This document shows positions 45,717 through 55,637 of a DNA stretch of 64,000 bases, in pieces. The number at the start of each line of letters is the position of its first letter. Position 1 is the stretch's first letter. The DNA comes from Atherix ibis (taxonomy: Eukaryota; Arthropoda; Insecta; Diptera; Athericidae): contig OY282610.1 in NCBI GenBank assembly GCA_958298945.1, positions 21,848,233-21,912,232 of the forward strand, read 5' to 3'. Below the pieces are notes generated by a model that was not told where the DNA came from, made no database searches, and saw only the letters and a list, made by a program, of their open reading frames with translations. The position numbers were made by a program, and so were the translations under genes.

Positions 45717-47018
45717 CTAGGTGTATACCCTTAAATCCGCTGTTTGGTCATAGATGGCGTGTGGGTGAGCGTATTAAGCTACCATGGGCACGCCATACTT
45801 TTTTTTATGAGTTTGACATCTGTCAACATTAATCAGTGCACATTGTCAGCTATTTTATAGAACAACATATATTTTTCCTTTGGTAATCCTGTCTCGTTTT
45901 GTGCCAGAAAAAGAGCATATGCGGGAAGCTCTGCTTTACTGCTTCAATTTGAAGGAATCGGATGTCGAATCACATCGAATGCTTATAGAGGCCTATGGTG
46001 ACGGTGCTTTATCGGAAATAACGTGCCGAGATTGGTTTCGTTGGTTCAAAGATGGCAATTTTGACTTGTGAAACTAGAAGTGTGAAAATCGGCCTAGGAA
46101 GGTTGAGGACCATCAATTGCAGGCTCTTTTGGACGAAGACGATACCCAATCGCAAAAAATGCTCACGGAGCAATTGGGTGTTACTCAACCAGCCATTTCC
46201 ATGTATCTGCGTGCCATGGGGAAGATTGAAAAGATCGGAAAATGGGTGCCGCATAGATTGATGCAGATGGAGATGGAGGATAGATTGAGGCAGATGGAGC
46301 GACGCCAAAACATATGCGAAATCTTGCTCGCCAGACAAGAAAGAAAGTCGTTCCTGCATCGGATTGTGATAGGCGATGAAAAGTGGATATATTTCGAGAA
46401 TCCTAAACGCAAGAAATCGTGGGTTGATCCCGGCCAACCATCAAAATCTTCCCCAAGTCCAAATCACTTCGGACGGAAGACAATGCTGTGCGTTTGGTGG
46501 GATCAGCAGGGTATCGTCCACTATGAGATGTTGAAACCTGGTGAAACTGTCAATGCCCACCGCTACTACCAACAACTGATCAAATTGCACCATGCTCTGC
46601 GTGAAGCAAGGACGGATTATCAACAAAGACTTGATTTTCCTCCATGACAACGAACCATCGCAGACGTCAAAAATGGTCCGAAACTATTTGGAGACAATCA
46701 ACTGGGAGGTGCTACCCCAACCCGCTTATTCATTAGACCTGGCCCCTTCCGACTACCACCTGTTTTCGTCGATGGGTCACGCGCTCGCTAAGCAGTACTT
46801 CGATTCTTGCGAAGACGTCCGATAATGGCTTCTTGAGTGGTTTGCCTCGAAAGAGAAGCAATTTTTTTGGGCGTGGTATCCACAAATTGCCCGAGAGATG
46901 GAAAAAAATGTGTAGCTAGGCGAGGGCAAGTACTTTGAATAAATTTGTTTTTGCTTTCTATGAAAAAAACATGTCTTTTTTTTGACTAAAAAAAGCGGGT
47001 TTAAACTTATACACGTGA
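45717..47018 (+). mobile_element. Mariner element copy C (Mos1/mauritiana-like), inserted in a LINE
   Basis: The element is 1302 bp, beginning CTAGGTGTATACCCTTAAAT after a TA (45715-45716) and ending AAACTTATACACGTGA before a TA (47019-47020). It separates the RNase H part of a minus-strand LINE (left) from its reverse transcriptase (right), so it is younger than that LINE. Confidence 0.93.
45889..46942 (+). pseudogene. Mariner transposase, copy C, start codon lost and multiply interrupted
   Basis: The start ATG of the family is CTG here (45889). The reading is LSRFVPEKEHMREALLYCF, then two in-frame stops shortly after GNFDL (TGA near 46069 and TAG near 46075) where copy B has Trp and Lys. 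Reading then continues in the same frame through LQALLDEDDTQSQKML. Near 46255-46300 a short duplicated stretch adds extra residues (LMQMEMEDRLRQMERR). The first catalytic motif GDEKW is intact. An eight-base loss before LDFPP shifts the frame near 46630; FLHDNEPSQTS and YSLDLAPSDYH follow in the new frame. Close to the end an extra G puts the normal C-terminus out of frame, as in copy B. LPQPAYSLD is shared with copy D, so C and D form a sub-lineage. Confidence 0.9.
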
Positions 47019-47029
47019 TAAATTTAGAC

Positions 47030-47985
47030 GATCTCTTTGAAGACAGAAAGGGATAGGTTTTCGAGCAGTTTCTGTCAGTATATATTCCACCGGAAATGTC
47101 CGATGTGCTCCTCTGGCTAGTCTAATGCAACGGTTTACCACTGTCTCGACTACCAGTTTCCCTGCTATTGGCACACCGACACATATAGTGAGGAAATAGA
47201 GTATGTTAAGGTTAAGTCCAAAAGTGCATTAGTTACTCTAATTAAGTCACTTTACCTTACCTTAGTTTTGCTGCTAACTAAAATTTTAACCAGTCGGACA
47301 ATAGTTTTTGTTTTGTCAACAGCATTTTTAATCTGAAGATTTCATTTTCTTCCACCGGCAATTGAGATACCCAGAATTTTCATGGAATCTTTTGGGTGGG
47401 GAGGGAAGAGGCTCAGTGACGAAGGCAAGGTGGTTTCGATCTACAGATGTTTATGTTGCTCCAAGTGTAGTTGTTGCGGATGACGTTATTAGTTTGATGT
47501 TGAAGATCAGCACCAGATACAAGTAAAAAAATATTATGAGCATATATATAATGGTTAAAGGATAATAGATGGTGGGAAAGAGAGTAAATATATGATATTA
47601 ATTGAATAGGATCGTAGATAGAGGGTATCCTTGTGGCATGCCGTTGGCCATTTTGCGTTTTGACGAAAAATGACCGTTGGCGGGTACCGTGAAGATTCTA
47701 CCAGTTAGGTAGGAACGTAGAAGTGCCAATGTGACAGGGTCTACTCCCCACTCTGCCAGCTGTAAGACTACCCTATGTGGGCGAATTCGGTCATACGCCT
47801 TTGATAACGTCAAACCACAATATCTACGTTTATAACAATAATGGATTGAATGTTGGAGTTAAAGTAGCATACTCATAGTTCCCCTACTTGAACTGTAGGC
47901 ATGTTGTTAGGGATCTATTGGCCAGTGCCTGGTTAAGTCTTGTAGGTAAGATCTTTTCCAGAATTTGGGCTATAGTTTTTGACTA
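47030..47985 (-). pseudogene. LINE ORF2 reverse transcriptase part (I-like clade), split from its RNase H by mariner C
   Basis: On the minus strand the right-most part gives AQILEKILPTRLNQALANR (finger region). It is followed by TLSKAYDRIRPHRVVLQL and AEWGVDPVTLALLRSYLTGR (palm, conserved FSKAYDRV motif), then ANGMPQGYPLSTILFN (the GVPQGSPLS motif). Beyond a gap the thumb appears as MKILGI and VNRCIRLARGAHRTFP (the A-R...GA-RTTP motif). The catalytic YADD box is not recognisable, and the frame changes several times. The order continues into the RNase H on the other side of mariner C. 5'-truncated and dead. Confidence 0.82.
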
Positions 47986-47989
47986 TCAA

Positions 47990-49540
47990 TAATAGTATTC
48001 AGACAACATTCATACCACAAGTCAAAGAATATTGACTACTGCTCGATATCTAAAATGATATAAGTATAAGTAATTATTTCTAAAATATTATATAATCTTG
48101 AAATTTGATAAAAATGTTCAAAAAAAAAAAAATGGTTGTGATAAGAGGCGAGACAGATAAGATATTGTAAAAAAATTTCTGTCACATTGTATGAAAAACG
48201 AAATCTTTCGAAAAATTACACAATCAATAAGACCTATTTAGACTGTGAAAGTATAAAAATATTGTTTTCATAATGGAAATATTTGGGGCTGGTTGTGGTA
48301 GAATATTCCAGTCACAAAGTGCATCTTTTCTGATTGTAAACTTTGTTCGAAAGCTAATTTTTTTGCATAGTTTAACTTGCGGTTTTAATCTATTTAGTGT
48401 AGACATCATCGCTATTGATGCATTAATGGCACATAATTCCTGACTCTGTTATCAGGATTAACGTCTTTTCTATATAGTATTTCGGACTATCAAGTTTTCG
48501 AAAGTCTCAGAAAATTTCATTTTCTATTCAGATTCGTTTCTTATTATTCTCAGTGGTTTTTAAGTCTACGTTCATCTACGTTCAATAATAAATACCAGAA
48601 GGCATGATTCTCCAATCTAAAAAGGAGAAATCTCTCCTGTACACTTATTTAAGCATCGGCAATACTTTCTTTAACTAGAAAATTGAGTTTTTTTTCCTTT
48701 ATCTTTTTGTTCATAACCATCAGATGAGTAATCTTTTTGATGATAGTAAAAAGGAAAAAAAAAACGAATTCAGACTAAAAATATTATTCAGTAAAAGATA
48801 CGACAAAAGCCTGTAGAAAGTCATCGGAATGGGAGAAGTTTTCTTTGCAATTTTGCGGTGTTGAAATATATTTCAGATTTTAATTAGTTACCCAACTTAA
48901 ATCAAAAATCGTATTCTCTAATGAAATGAAACCGATGAAATTGTGAGGAAGAACTTTGGCACGTGTTATATAGTCCTTCGTCGTCATTTTCATTTTCAAG
49001 TTTTTCGCAATTTTTTTTTCCTTTGTGAATAAAGTTTTCCTAAAGTTGAAATTTTTCTCATTTTTTTTTATCAGAAATGCTCTTTTTTAAGATATTTTCT
49101 CATTTCAATTCTAAGATAACTACTCGTTATGGTATATGCTAAGCATATAAATGGTGTTTTAAAAATTTTTTCCCCATCATTGATTAGAATTTTTACCTTC
49201 TTCAAATAATTAATATTTTTTATAAGACCATAAAAATCGGTTTTCTTATATTTTCTTTTTGTAAAATTTTTATCAACAGAATTATGTACTTTAAGATAAA
49301 GAAAAATACTATAATTAGTAATATGGAAAAAAAAGTCGATTTTAAATTAAAAAATATTCCAATCCACAAAAAAAACAATCTATCAAAAAGTGTTAATTCA
49401 CTGAAGTGGTTAATCGAATTAATCACAGATGAATTTTTTAATTAAAAAAAAAATTTCATAAATGAGGCTGTTTATTTGTATTTATTTATTATAATTATTA
49501 TTATGCATTTATGTATATAGGGTAATTTTGGTGTTCCAGG
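47990..49540. other. AT-rich DNA with no recognised gene
   Basis: No coding signal. A short segment at 48955-48990 recurs inverted at 58606-58639 (described separately). Confidence 0.4.
48955..48990. repeat. Short dispersed sequence, inverted partner at 58606-58639
   Basis: TTTGGCACGTGTTATA, two or three variable bases, then TCCTTCGTCGTCATTTT occurs here and, as its reverse complement, at 58606-58639. About 33 of 36 positions agree, and surrounding sequence does not align obviously. It includes a CACGTG palindrome. It could be the edge of an uncharacterised dispersed element. Confidence 0.6.
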
Positions 49541-49589
49541 ACGATTTTGTTTGGCCGCCATTTTGGTTTGGATGACATTTGTCTGTTGG

Positions 49590-51104
49590 CATTTGACAGT
49601 CGTAGGGGGTGGTCGATAACAATTTATAATGGAATTAAAAAATTAATGAATTGTGAATACGCGGAAAATTACGTGACTTTTTTGGTGTTAATCATATGCC
49701 GAGCAAATCAACCATTCCGCATGAAATGAATAATTTTGAAAATAAGCATATACTGGGAGATAAAGCGAAGACTGGGCGATAATGCAGCCAACGTACACAC
49801 GAAAAGATTGATGTAGTGGGGCAGAGAGTACCTCTCATCGACAAAATTCTCAAAAATTGGGACTTACCCACCAGCTGCAGGTAAATGACCATGAATGGCG
49901 GTGAGACTGGCGTGCCTAAGTGTTACAGCTTCGTATAGACGACCACCATTTTTGGTAAAAAATCATTTTGAGCGATGAAGCATACTTCGACTTGGCTGGC
50001 TTTATTAATAAACAGAATTGCGGCTATTGAGGCGCTGAAACCCCTCAACGGATACAGAAAAGACCACTATGCTGTCGTAGAGTAATTGCACGGTTCTTTT
50101 TTTTTTTATCAGAAATTTGTTCTGTTCAATTTCTGATAAAAAGCCGCCATTTAATTCTAACTCAATTGGGAATAAACAGAATACCTGCTATTGGGGCACT
50201 GAAAATCCTTAACTGATACACCAAAGACCATCAAAGGTTTTTTTATCATAAATTTGTTCTATTCAATTTCTGATAAAAAGCTGCCATTTAATTCTAACTC
50301 AATTGTGAATAAACAGAATAGCTGCTATTGCGGCACTGAAAACCCTCAACAGATACACCAAAGACCACTATACTGTCGTAGAGTAATTGTACGGTCTGAC
50401 TTTTTATCAGAAATTTGTTCTGTTCAATTTCTGATAAAAAGCTCCCATTTAATTTTAACTCAATTGGGAATAAACTGAATAGCTACTATTGGGGCACTGA
50501 AAACCCTCAAATAATAAACCAAAGACCACCAAAGGTTTTTTATCAGAAATTTATTCTGTTCAATTTCTGATAAAAAGCTCCCATTTAATTCTAACTCAAT
50601 TGTGAATAAATAGAATAGCCACTATTGGGGCACTGAAAATCCTCAACTGATACACCAAAGACCACTATACGCCCGTAGAGTAACCGTATGGTACGAAATT
50701 TGGGCAATTCTGTAACAGTTACTGGTGACCGCTATTGGGACATGCTGTAAAACTTTATTCTGCTTGAATTGGATCAATAAGGCCTACAGAACATGTGGTT
50801 CCAACAAAACGGTGCCATATCACAAACAGCTCGTGCTACGATTGAAATTTTGAGGAAAACTTTTCCCAGCCGAATGAGTTCAACTACTAAGTTCAAAAAG
50901 TATTGTTATCGACTAGCCCCCCCGCCCAGATCCCCTGATTTAAAAACTCTCGAATTCTTCGTATAGGAGTACTTGATAAACCAACCCCAATCTCGATGCT
51001 TAGGGACAACATTCGAAACGAAATTGCTGAAATAACAACATAAAATGTTATGAACAATTTGCTTAAACGAGCTCACCTTTGCACTGGCGTCAAAAGTGGG
51101 CATT
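49590..51104 (+). pseudogene. Longest rosa (DD41D)-like transposase copy, with internal tandem expansion
   Basis: In order on the plus strand are ILSDEAYFDLAGFINKQN with CGYWGAETPQ at about 49.96-50.05 kb (first catalytic Asp in SDEA) and CCRRVIA. After the expansion come NSVTVTGDRYW, NMWFQQNGAISQTARATIEI (second catalytic Asp changed to Asn), PPPRSPDLKTLEF (third catalytic region degraded) and NELTFALASKVGI near the end. Frames change and many stops occur. Between the first and second halves, 50095-50690 has been tandemly amplified. No clear terminal repeats are seen. The family is recalled from its motifs (SDEA-F, W-ENP, FFEN, WFQQDGATCHTA, PRS-DLTPLD). Confidence 0.75.
50095..50690 (+). 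repeat. Tandem expansion inside the rosa relic: hairpin plus transposase segment, ABAB
   Basis: Each unit carries a perfect 15-bp stem, TTTTTATCAGAAATT with AATTTCTGATAAAAA, around a 10-base loop. It is followed by a copy of the transposase segment AATAAACAGAATAGCTGCTA (the NKQN-YWG block). Hairpins start near 50103, 50238, 50401 and 50537, so spacings alternate about 136 and 163 bp. The dimer of about 299 bp is therefore itself duplicated. The single-copy original of the transposase segment lies just upstream, at about 50010-50095, and lacks the hairpin. Confidence 0.88.
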
Positions 51105-51166
51105 TAACCATTCTTAATACTAAAGATCATATTAAAAAATATGATCTTTAGTATTAAGAATGGTTA
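51105..51166. repeat. Perfect 29-bp inverted repeat with a 4-base loop
   Basis: The arms are 51105-51133 and 51138-51166 (TAACCATTCTTAATAC... and its exact complement), separated only by AAAA. It follows directly on the end of the rosa relic. It can extrude as a tight cruciform. Confidence 0.97.
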
Positions 51167-51513
51167 TTAATAAAAAAAAAACATCGATCTGGAACATAAA
51201 ACGCACCTTGTTATTTTCTGTTTTTCATTACGAACAATATGCCATCAAAATTTTGTATTAAGTTTGGTGAATTGTCAAGGTTGCCTTGACTATGGAGGAC
51301 ATTTTTTATCAAGAGCACATGTTTTTTTTTGTTCGAAAAGTAGTGGGTGGCAAACAACGTCTAGGGGTGGGGGGGGGGTGTATGGCGAGGGCTAGCATTT
51401 AACATTGAAAATTGTTAAATTCGGTATAACCTGCTTAACAATGTGGGAATTTTGAGCCCAATCAGTCTACTGGACAACTATACCGAAACTTACGCACGGA
51501 AACTGCAAAATCC
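51167..51513. other. Unassigned sequence between two transposons
   Basis: About 350 bp. It contains a G-rich run near 51366-51379. A mariner-type sequence is not evident and no gene is recognised. Confidence 0.35.
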
Positions 51514-52726
51514 AGAGTGTTATTCAACAAGTACTTAGCCTACAAAAGAAAAACGAAAATTTTGGAAAGGTGGCAATTTATTTTTCCACATAATCTTCTT
51601 CAAGCTCGATACACTTGGTCCAGCGATGCTCTAACTTTTTTAACCCGTCCATAAAATACATTTTCTCGAGGGAAGCAAAATAGGCCTCCGTGACGACGAT
51701 GACCTCCTCATTCGACCCAGATCTATTTCCGGCGAGTGATTTTTTCAGGTTTGGAAACAAAAAGTAGTCACAGGGGGCCAAATCTGGAGAGTACGGTGGA
51801 TGGGACAGCAATTCGTAGCGCAATTCGACCAATTTGGCCATGGCGACGGCTGAGGTGTGAGCCGGCGCGTTGTCGTGGTGGAACAGCACTTTTTTCTTCG
51901 CAAAGCGGGGCCGCTTTTTCTTCAATTCGACGTCAAATCGGCCCAATAAGTCAGCATAGTAGCGCCCCGTGATTGTTTTACCCTTCTCGAGGTAATCGAT
52001 GTGGATCACACCTTGTGAATCCCAGAAAACGGTGGCCATCACCTTTCCGGCCGATCGAACAGTCTTCGCCTTCTTCGGAGCACGTTCGCCGGGTGAAGTC
52101 CACTGTTTCGACTGTTCCTTGGTCTCTGGTATGTACCAGTGAATCCATGTTTCATCGACGGTCACGCAACGACGCAAGAACTCCGCTGGATTGCGCTGAA
52201 ACAGCGCCAAACACGTCGCCGATGTGGTCTCACGGTTGCGCTTGTTTTCCGGTGTGAGCAAACACGGCACTCAGCTATCTCGTGAACCTTCAATCGACGG
52301 TCTGCCAACACGAGATCGTGGACTTTTTTAACATTTTCCTCCGTAGCAGCCGTTTTCGGGGCAACTGGGCGTGGCTCATCAAAAACCGACGTGCGGCCAC
52401 GAACAAACTCGTTGAACCAATTCTTGACGGTCGCCATCGAAGAAGAAGAGTCACCATACACAGCATCCAAGCGATCTTTGATTTTGCTGTGCGTTTTCCC
52501 TTCCAAAAACAAGAATCTAATCACCGAACGATATTGTTCTTTTTCCATTTTTGTGCAACCGACCGACACGCTCCCTTTCAAAGGCTCTCAAAACAAAACT
52601 AATTAAGGGAATCGACTAAAACTTTGACAATAGGCTACAAAAAAAATGTACTATACAATGGTAAATTTCTTTTGTGACAGCAGTTCCATCGGGCGGTGAG
52701 GCTAAGTACTTATTGAATGACCCTCG
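51514..52726 (-). mobile_element. Mariner element F (third subfamily), about 1.2 kb
   Basis: The right end, read inward on the minus strand, is CGAGGGTCATTCAATAAGTA preceded by TA (52727-52728). The left end is AGAGTGTTATTCAACAAGTACTTAG with no intact TA. The two ends share 14 of the outer 18 positions and then AAGTACTTAGCCT. It contains one transposase frame pair. Confidence 0.88.
51578..52548 (-). pseudogene. Mariner transposase of element F, internal deletion and frameshift
   Basis: From MEKEQYRSVIRFLFLEGK (52548) the N-terminal helix-turn-helix region runs through VKNWFNEFVRGRTSVFDEP and RRLKVHEIAE. There it joins directly, with a frame change, to LLTPENKRNRETTS near 52.27 kb. The block normally between them (end of the second helix-turn-helix and the WVP linker, roughly 25-30 residues) is missing. 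The rest is a clean frame: TVDETWIHWYIPE (first catalytic Asp), GKVMATVFWDSQGVI, FHHDNAPAHTS (second Asp) and YSPDLAPCDYFLF (third Asp, 34 residues between). It ends in HRWTKCIELEEDYVEK. The catalytic domain therefore looks intact while the DNA-binding part is broken. Confidence 0.92.
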
Positions 52727-52734
52727 TAGGATAT

Positions 52735-52890
52735 TCTGCTATCCCACATAATTTCCTTTTCCTGTGTCCTGACCATTCTAACGGAATTTTTCCCGACCAA
52801 ATATTGTCAAAAAGTGGTGATATCAACTGGTCTCCACGATCGCCTGATTTACACCTTCCCGATATCCTCGTATGGTTGATTCAGGTTTGA
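52735..52890 (+). pseudogene. Short rosa-like transposase fragment next to mariner F
   Basis: The plus strand gives DINWSPRSPDLHLPDILVW, matching the DVNWPPRSCDLTPLDFFLW block that carries the third catalytic Asp. The first and last Asp are retained in the motif. Sequence before it is too decayed to follow. It may be a remnant separated from another copy by the mariner F insertion. Confidence 0.5.
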
Positions 52891-52899
52891 GCCTTCGTT

Positions 52900-54098
52900 T
52901 ATGTTTCTTAATAGGAGAATAAAAGTTACTTAGTTAACTGCAACTAAGCCAATACCATAAATTCAACAATTATTAGTTAAAAAGCCTTCTTTTTTTTTGT
53001 ATGCAATAATTGCAAATTTTAAATACTTAAATTTTTTATTTATTTAAATTTACATTACTCCAAAAGATTAAATTTAAATATTATTTTAGTAAGGAAAATA
53101 TTAAATCAAACTAACTGAATTTCTGTTAATCCCCAACCAGTTGCGTTGTGAATTAGGAATTAATAATCGTCCAAATTCTGGTCTAGTTATTACGTGTGAA
53201 ATTCTGTTGATAGCACAGTTTAGTATAAGTAAAATTTTATATATTCTATCGTTGAAAATTTACACTTCAGAAATATTCGTCTGTAATCTGTATTTATCAT
53301 TTGTGTTCAGTCATTAGTTGGGATTTACTCCTAAACAGGAAAATACCATTTTCTGCGTACCATGCACATCGATTACAAATTCGGAATTTATGTTCGTTTC
53401 AAATGCTATCGTATTCATCAAAAAAAATAAAATGCAACATTCTACTCTGTAAAATGGATAAAATTCACTGCAATTCGAATCATGTATAGTATATGAGATT
53501 TTGTATTGGAATATATTCATTTTCTATGCTACATTATGTACAGCGTAGCAAAATGTTGGTAACAAAAATATCAAAGTCTGAATAATAATGTACAAAATAA
53601 ATAAACGGTTTTAATGTGGAAAATTTTATTGAGTGAAAATTCATGTTATTTTTGAATTTTGTAAATATATTAGAGGGGCAAATAATTTTCAATTTAAATA
53701 AAAAACATTACTATTATTATGAAAAAAAATGAAACATCAAAAAAAAAAAAATTTAACAATCCATTTTTAAATACAATATTATTGATAGTATTCGCCAAAA
53801 AATATGGATTTATTTTGAAGGTTTCTTATAATCTATTTGCAAAATCAGAGTATTTCTCTATAGAATTTACGTAACCAAAAATTAAATATTTTATTATGAT
53901 TGGTACTTGGTTAAATATCTCTGTCAGATGTCAGTCTTGATGGTGCTTATCCTTATTGCAAAAAATTTGCTGTACAAAAACATGACAAATATTAATTCCT
54001 TTCCTTCCACTACTAAAAAAAAAAATACATTTTAAAAAAAATATTGATAGTACAAATGGGAAACCGTATTTTTTCTTTAAAATTTGAGAAAAATGCTT
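52900..54098. other. AT-rich DNA with no recognised gene
   Basis: Overlapping frames at 53.3-53.5 kb show no domain. A segment at about 53925-54060 resembles 56985-57130 (see dispersed repeat). Confidence 0.4.
53925..54060. repeat. Possible dispersed repeat, partner at about 56985-57130
   Basis: Both places read AGATGTCA(G/C)T, TTGATGGT and then a CCTTATT-containing stretch. They continue with similar A-rich sequence and an ATGAC(A/T)AA(T/C) step, and finish near a TTGGGAAA or TGGGAAA. The similarity is by eye and moderate. It could be a decayed MITE or SINE. Confidence 0.35.
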
Positions 54099-54100
54099 TA

Positions 54101-55220
54101 CCAGGCGTATAAGCTTAAATCCGCTGTTTGGTCATAGATGGCGTGAGTGCGCGTATTAAGTTATCATGGGCACGCCATACTTTTTTTCTATGCGTTTGAT
54201 ATCTGTCAACATTAATCAGTGCACATTGTCAGCAATTTCGTACAACAACATACATTTTTCGTTTGGTAATCATATCTAGTTTTGTGCCAGAAAAAGAGAA
54301 TTTAAGGGAAGCTCTGCTTATTAAATGCTTATGGAGGCCTATGGTGACAGTGCTATATTGGAAATAACGTGCCGAGATTAGTTTCGTCGGTTCAAAGACG
54401 GCAATTTTGACTGGTGGGACAAGAAGTGTGAAAATCGGCCTAGGAAGGTTGAGGACCATCAATTGTAGGCTCTTTTGGACGAAGACAAAACCCAAACGGG
54501 TGTTGGGTGTTACTGAACCAGCCATTTCCATGCATGTGCATGCCATGGGGAAGATTGAAAAGATCGGAAAATGGGTGCCGTATGAATTGAACGATAAGCA
54601 GATGAAGCGATGCCGAAACACATTCAAAATCTTGCTCGCCAGACAAAAAAGAAAGTCGTTGCTGCATCGGATTGTGACAGGCGATAAAAAGTGGATATAT
54701 TTGGAGAATCTTCAACGCAAGAAATCGTTGGTTGATCCCGGCCAACCATCAACATCTTCCCCAAGACCAAATCGTTTCGGACGGAAGACGATGCTGTGCG
54801 TTTGGTGGGATCAGCAGGGTATCGTCTACTATGAGATGTTGAAACCTGATGAAACTAATAATGCTAACCGTTACCACCAACACGAAAAAAAACACATGAC
54901 AAGCTGATTTTCCTCCACGACAACGCACCATCGTACACGTCAAAATTGGTCCGAAACTACTTGGAGACACTCAACTGGGAGGTGCTACCCCAACCCGCTT
55001 ATTCATTAGACCTGGCCCCTTCCGACTACCACCTGTTCTCGTCGATGGGCCACGCGCTCGGTGAGCGACACTTCGATTCTTACGAAGACGTCCGAAAATG
55101 GCTTGATGAGTGGTTTGCCTCGATAGAAAAGGAATTTTTTTGGCATGGTATCCACAAATTGCCCGAGAGATGGGGAAAATGTGGGCAAGTTCTTTGAATA
55201 AATTTGGTTTTGGCTGGCAT
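54101..55220 (+). mobile_element. Mariner element copy D (Mos1/mauritiana-like), right end missing
   Basis: It starts CCAGGCGTATAAGCTTAAAT after a TA (54099-54100) and follows copies A-C to AATAAATTTGGTTTTGGCT. There it diverges at about 55220, without the terminal AACAGCGGATTTAAG repeat. Copy D is thus truncated at its right end. Confidence 0.9.
54272..55201 (+). pseudogene. Mariner transposase, copy D, start lost, deletions, frameshifts
   Basis: The family ATG is ATA here (54272). A deletion removes the segment between EALL and MLMEAYGD near 54320, and others shorten the helix-turn-helix part near 54490. From about 54520 a long frame reads EPAISMHVHAMGKIEKIGKW to VWWDQQGIVYYEMLKPDE, but the first catalytic motif is GDKKW (GDEKW with Glu to Lys; Asp kept). 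A further deletion near 54880 removes the stretch before LIFLHDNAPS. The last frame (54946-55197) has LPQPAYSLDLAPSDYHLF and, unlike copies A-C, an in-frame FFWHGIHKLPERWGKC end. D therefore retains the ancestral C-terminal frame, although it is otherwise badly damaged. Confidence 0.88.
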
Positions 55221-55239
55221 TGTAGGAAAAAAGTAAAGG

Positions 55240-55637
55240 TTGCTAACTTAACTTTTAAAATAGGTTAAAATGTTCAGCTAATGGTGGAAGTCTAAGGAAA
55301 ATATTCTATGGAAGAGCTTTTACTATGTGTGGCGTAGTTAACCTTCCAGATCCTCCTCATTTATATTCTAATATTGACTGGGCGAAGTAAAGGTACAAAT
55401 TCATCTAGACTTGTCAGCTATTGAACTTTTATAAAATATCATTCACCACTTTGCACTTCTCAGAGTTGAGTTGTAGTCCAATCGAAGCACACCAACTGCA
55501 AAATTTTTATATCCAATGCAGGACTTAGTCTTCATATCCTCAGTATAAATAGGACTTTTATTCTGTTATCAATGGCAATAATACGTAACAACGGACCTAA
55601 ATGTCTACCTTGCGGTATACCAGATTAAAGTTTAATA
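55240..55637 (-). pseudogene. Jockey-like LINE reverse transcriptase fragment
   Basis: On the minus strand: SGIPQGRHLGPLLRIIAIDN near 55.6 kb, matching the SGVPQGSHLGPLLF-I-IND motif. Next comes a YTEDMK-like stretch (the YADDMK box with the first Asp changed and a frame break) and SIADKSR-type sequence. Together these cover palm motifs of a Jockey-clade reverse transcriptase. The fragment starts and stops abruptly. Confidence 0.65.

Noticed and set aside
46009..46437. Long minus-strand frame inside mariner C, and similar ones at 38772-39179 and 54440-54745
   Set aside because: They are antisense shadows of the transposase gene, seen at the same place in each copy.
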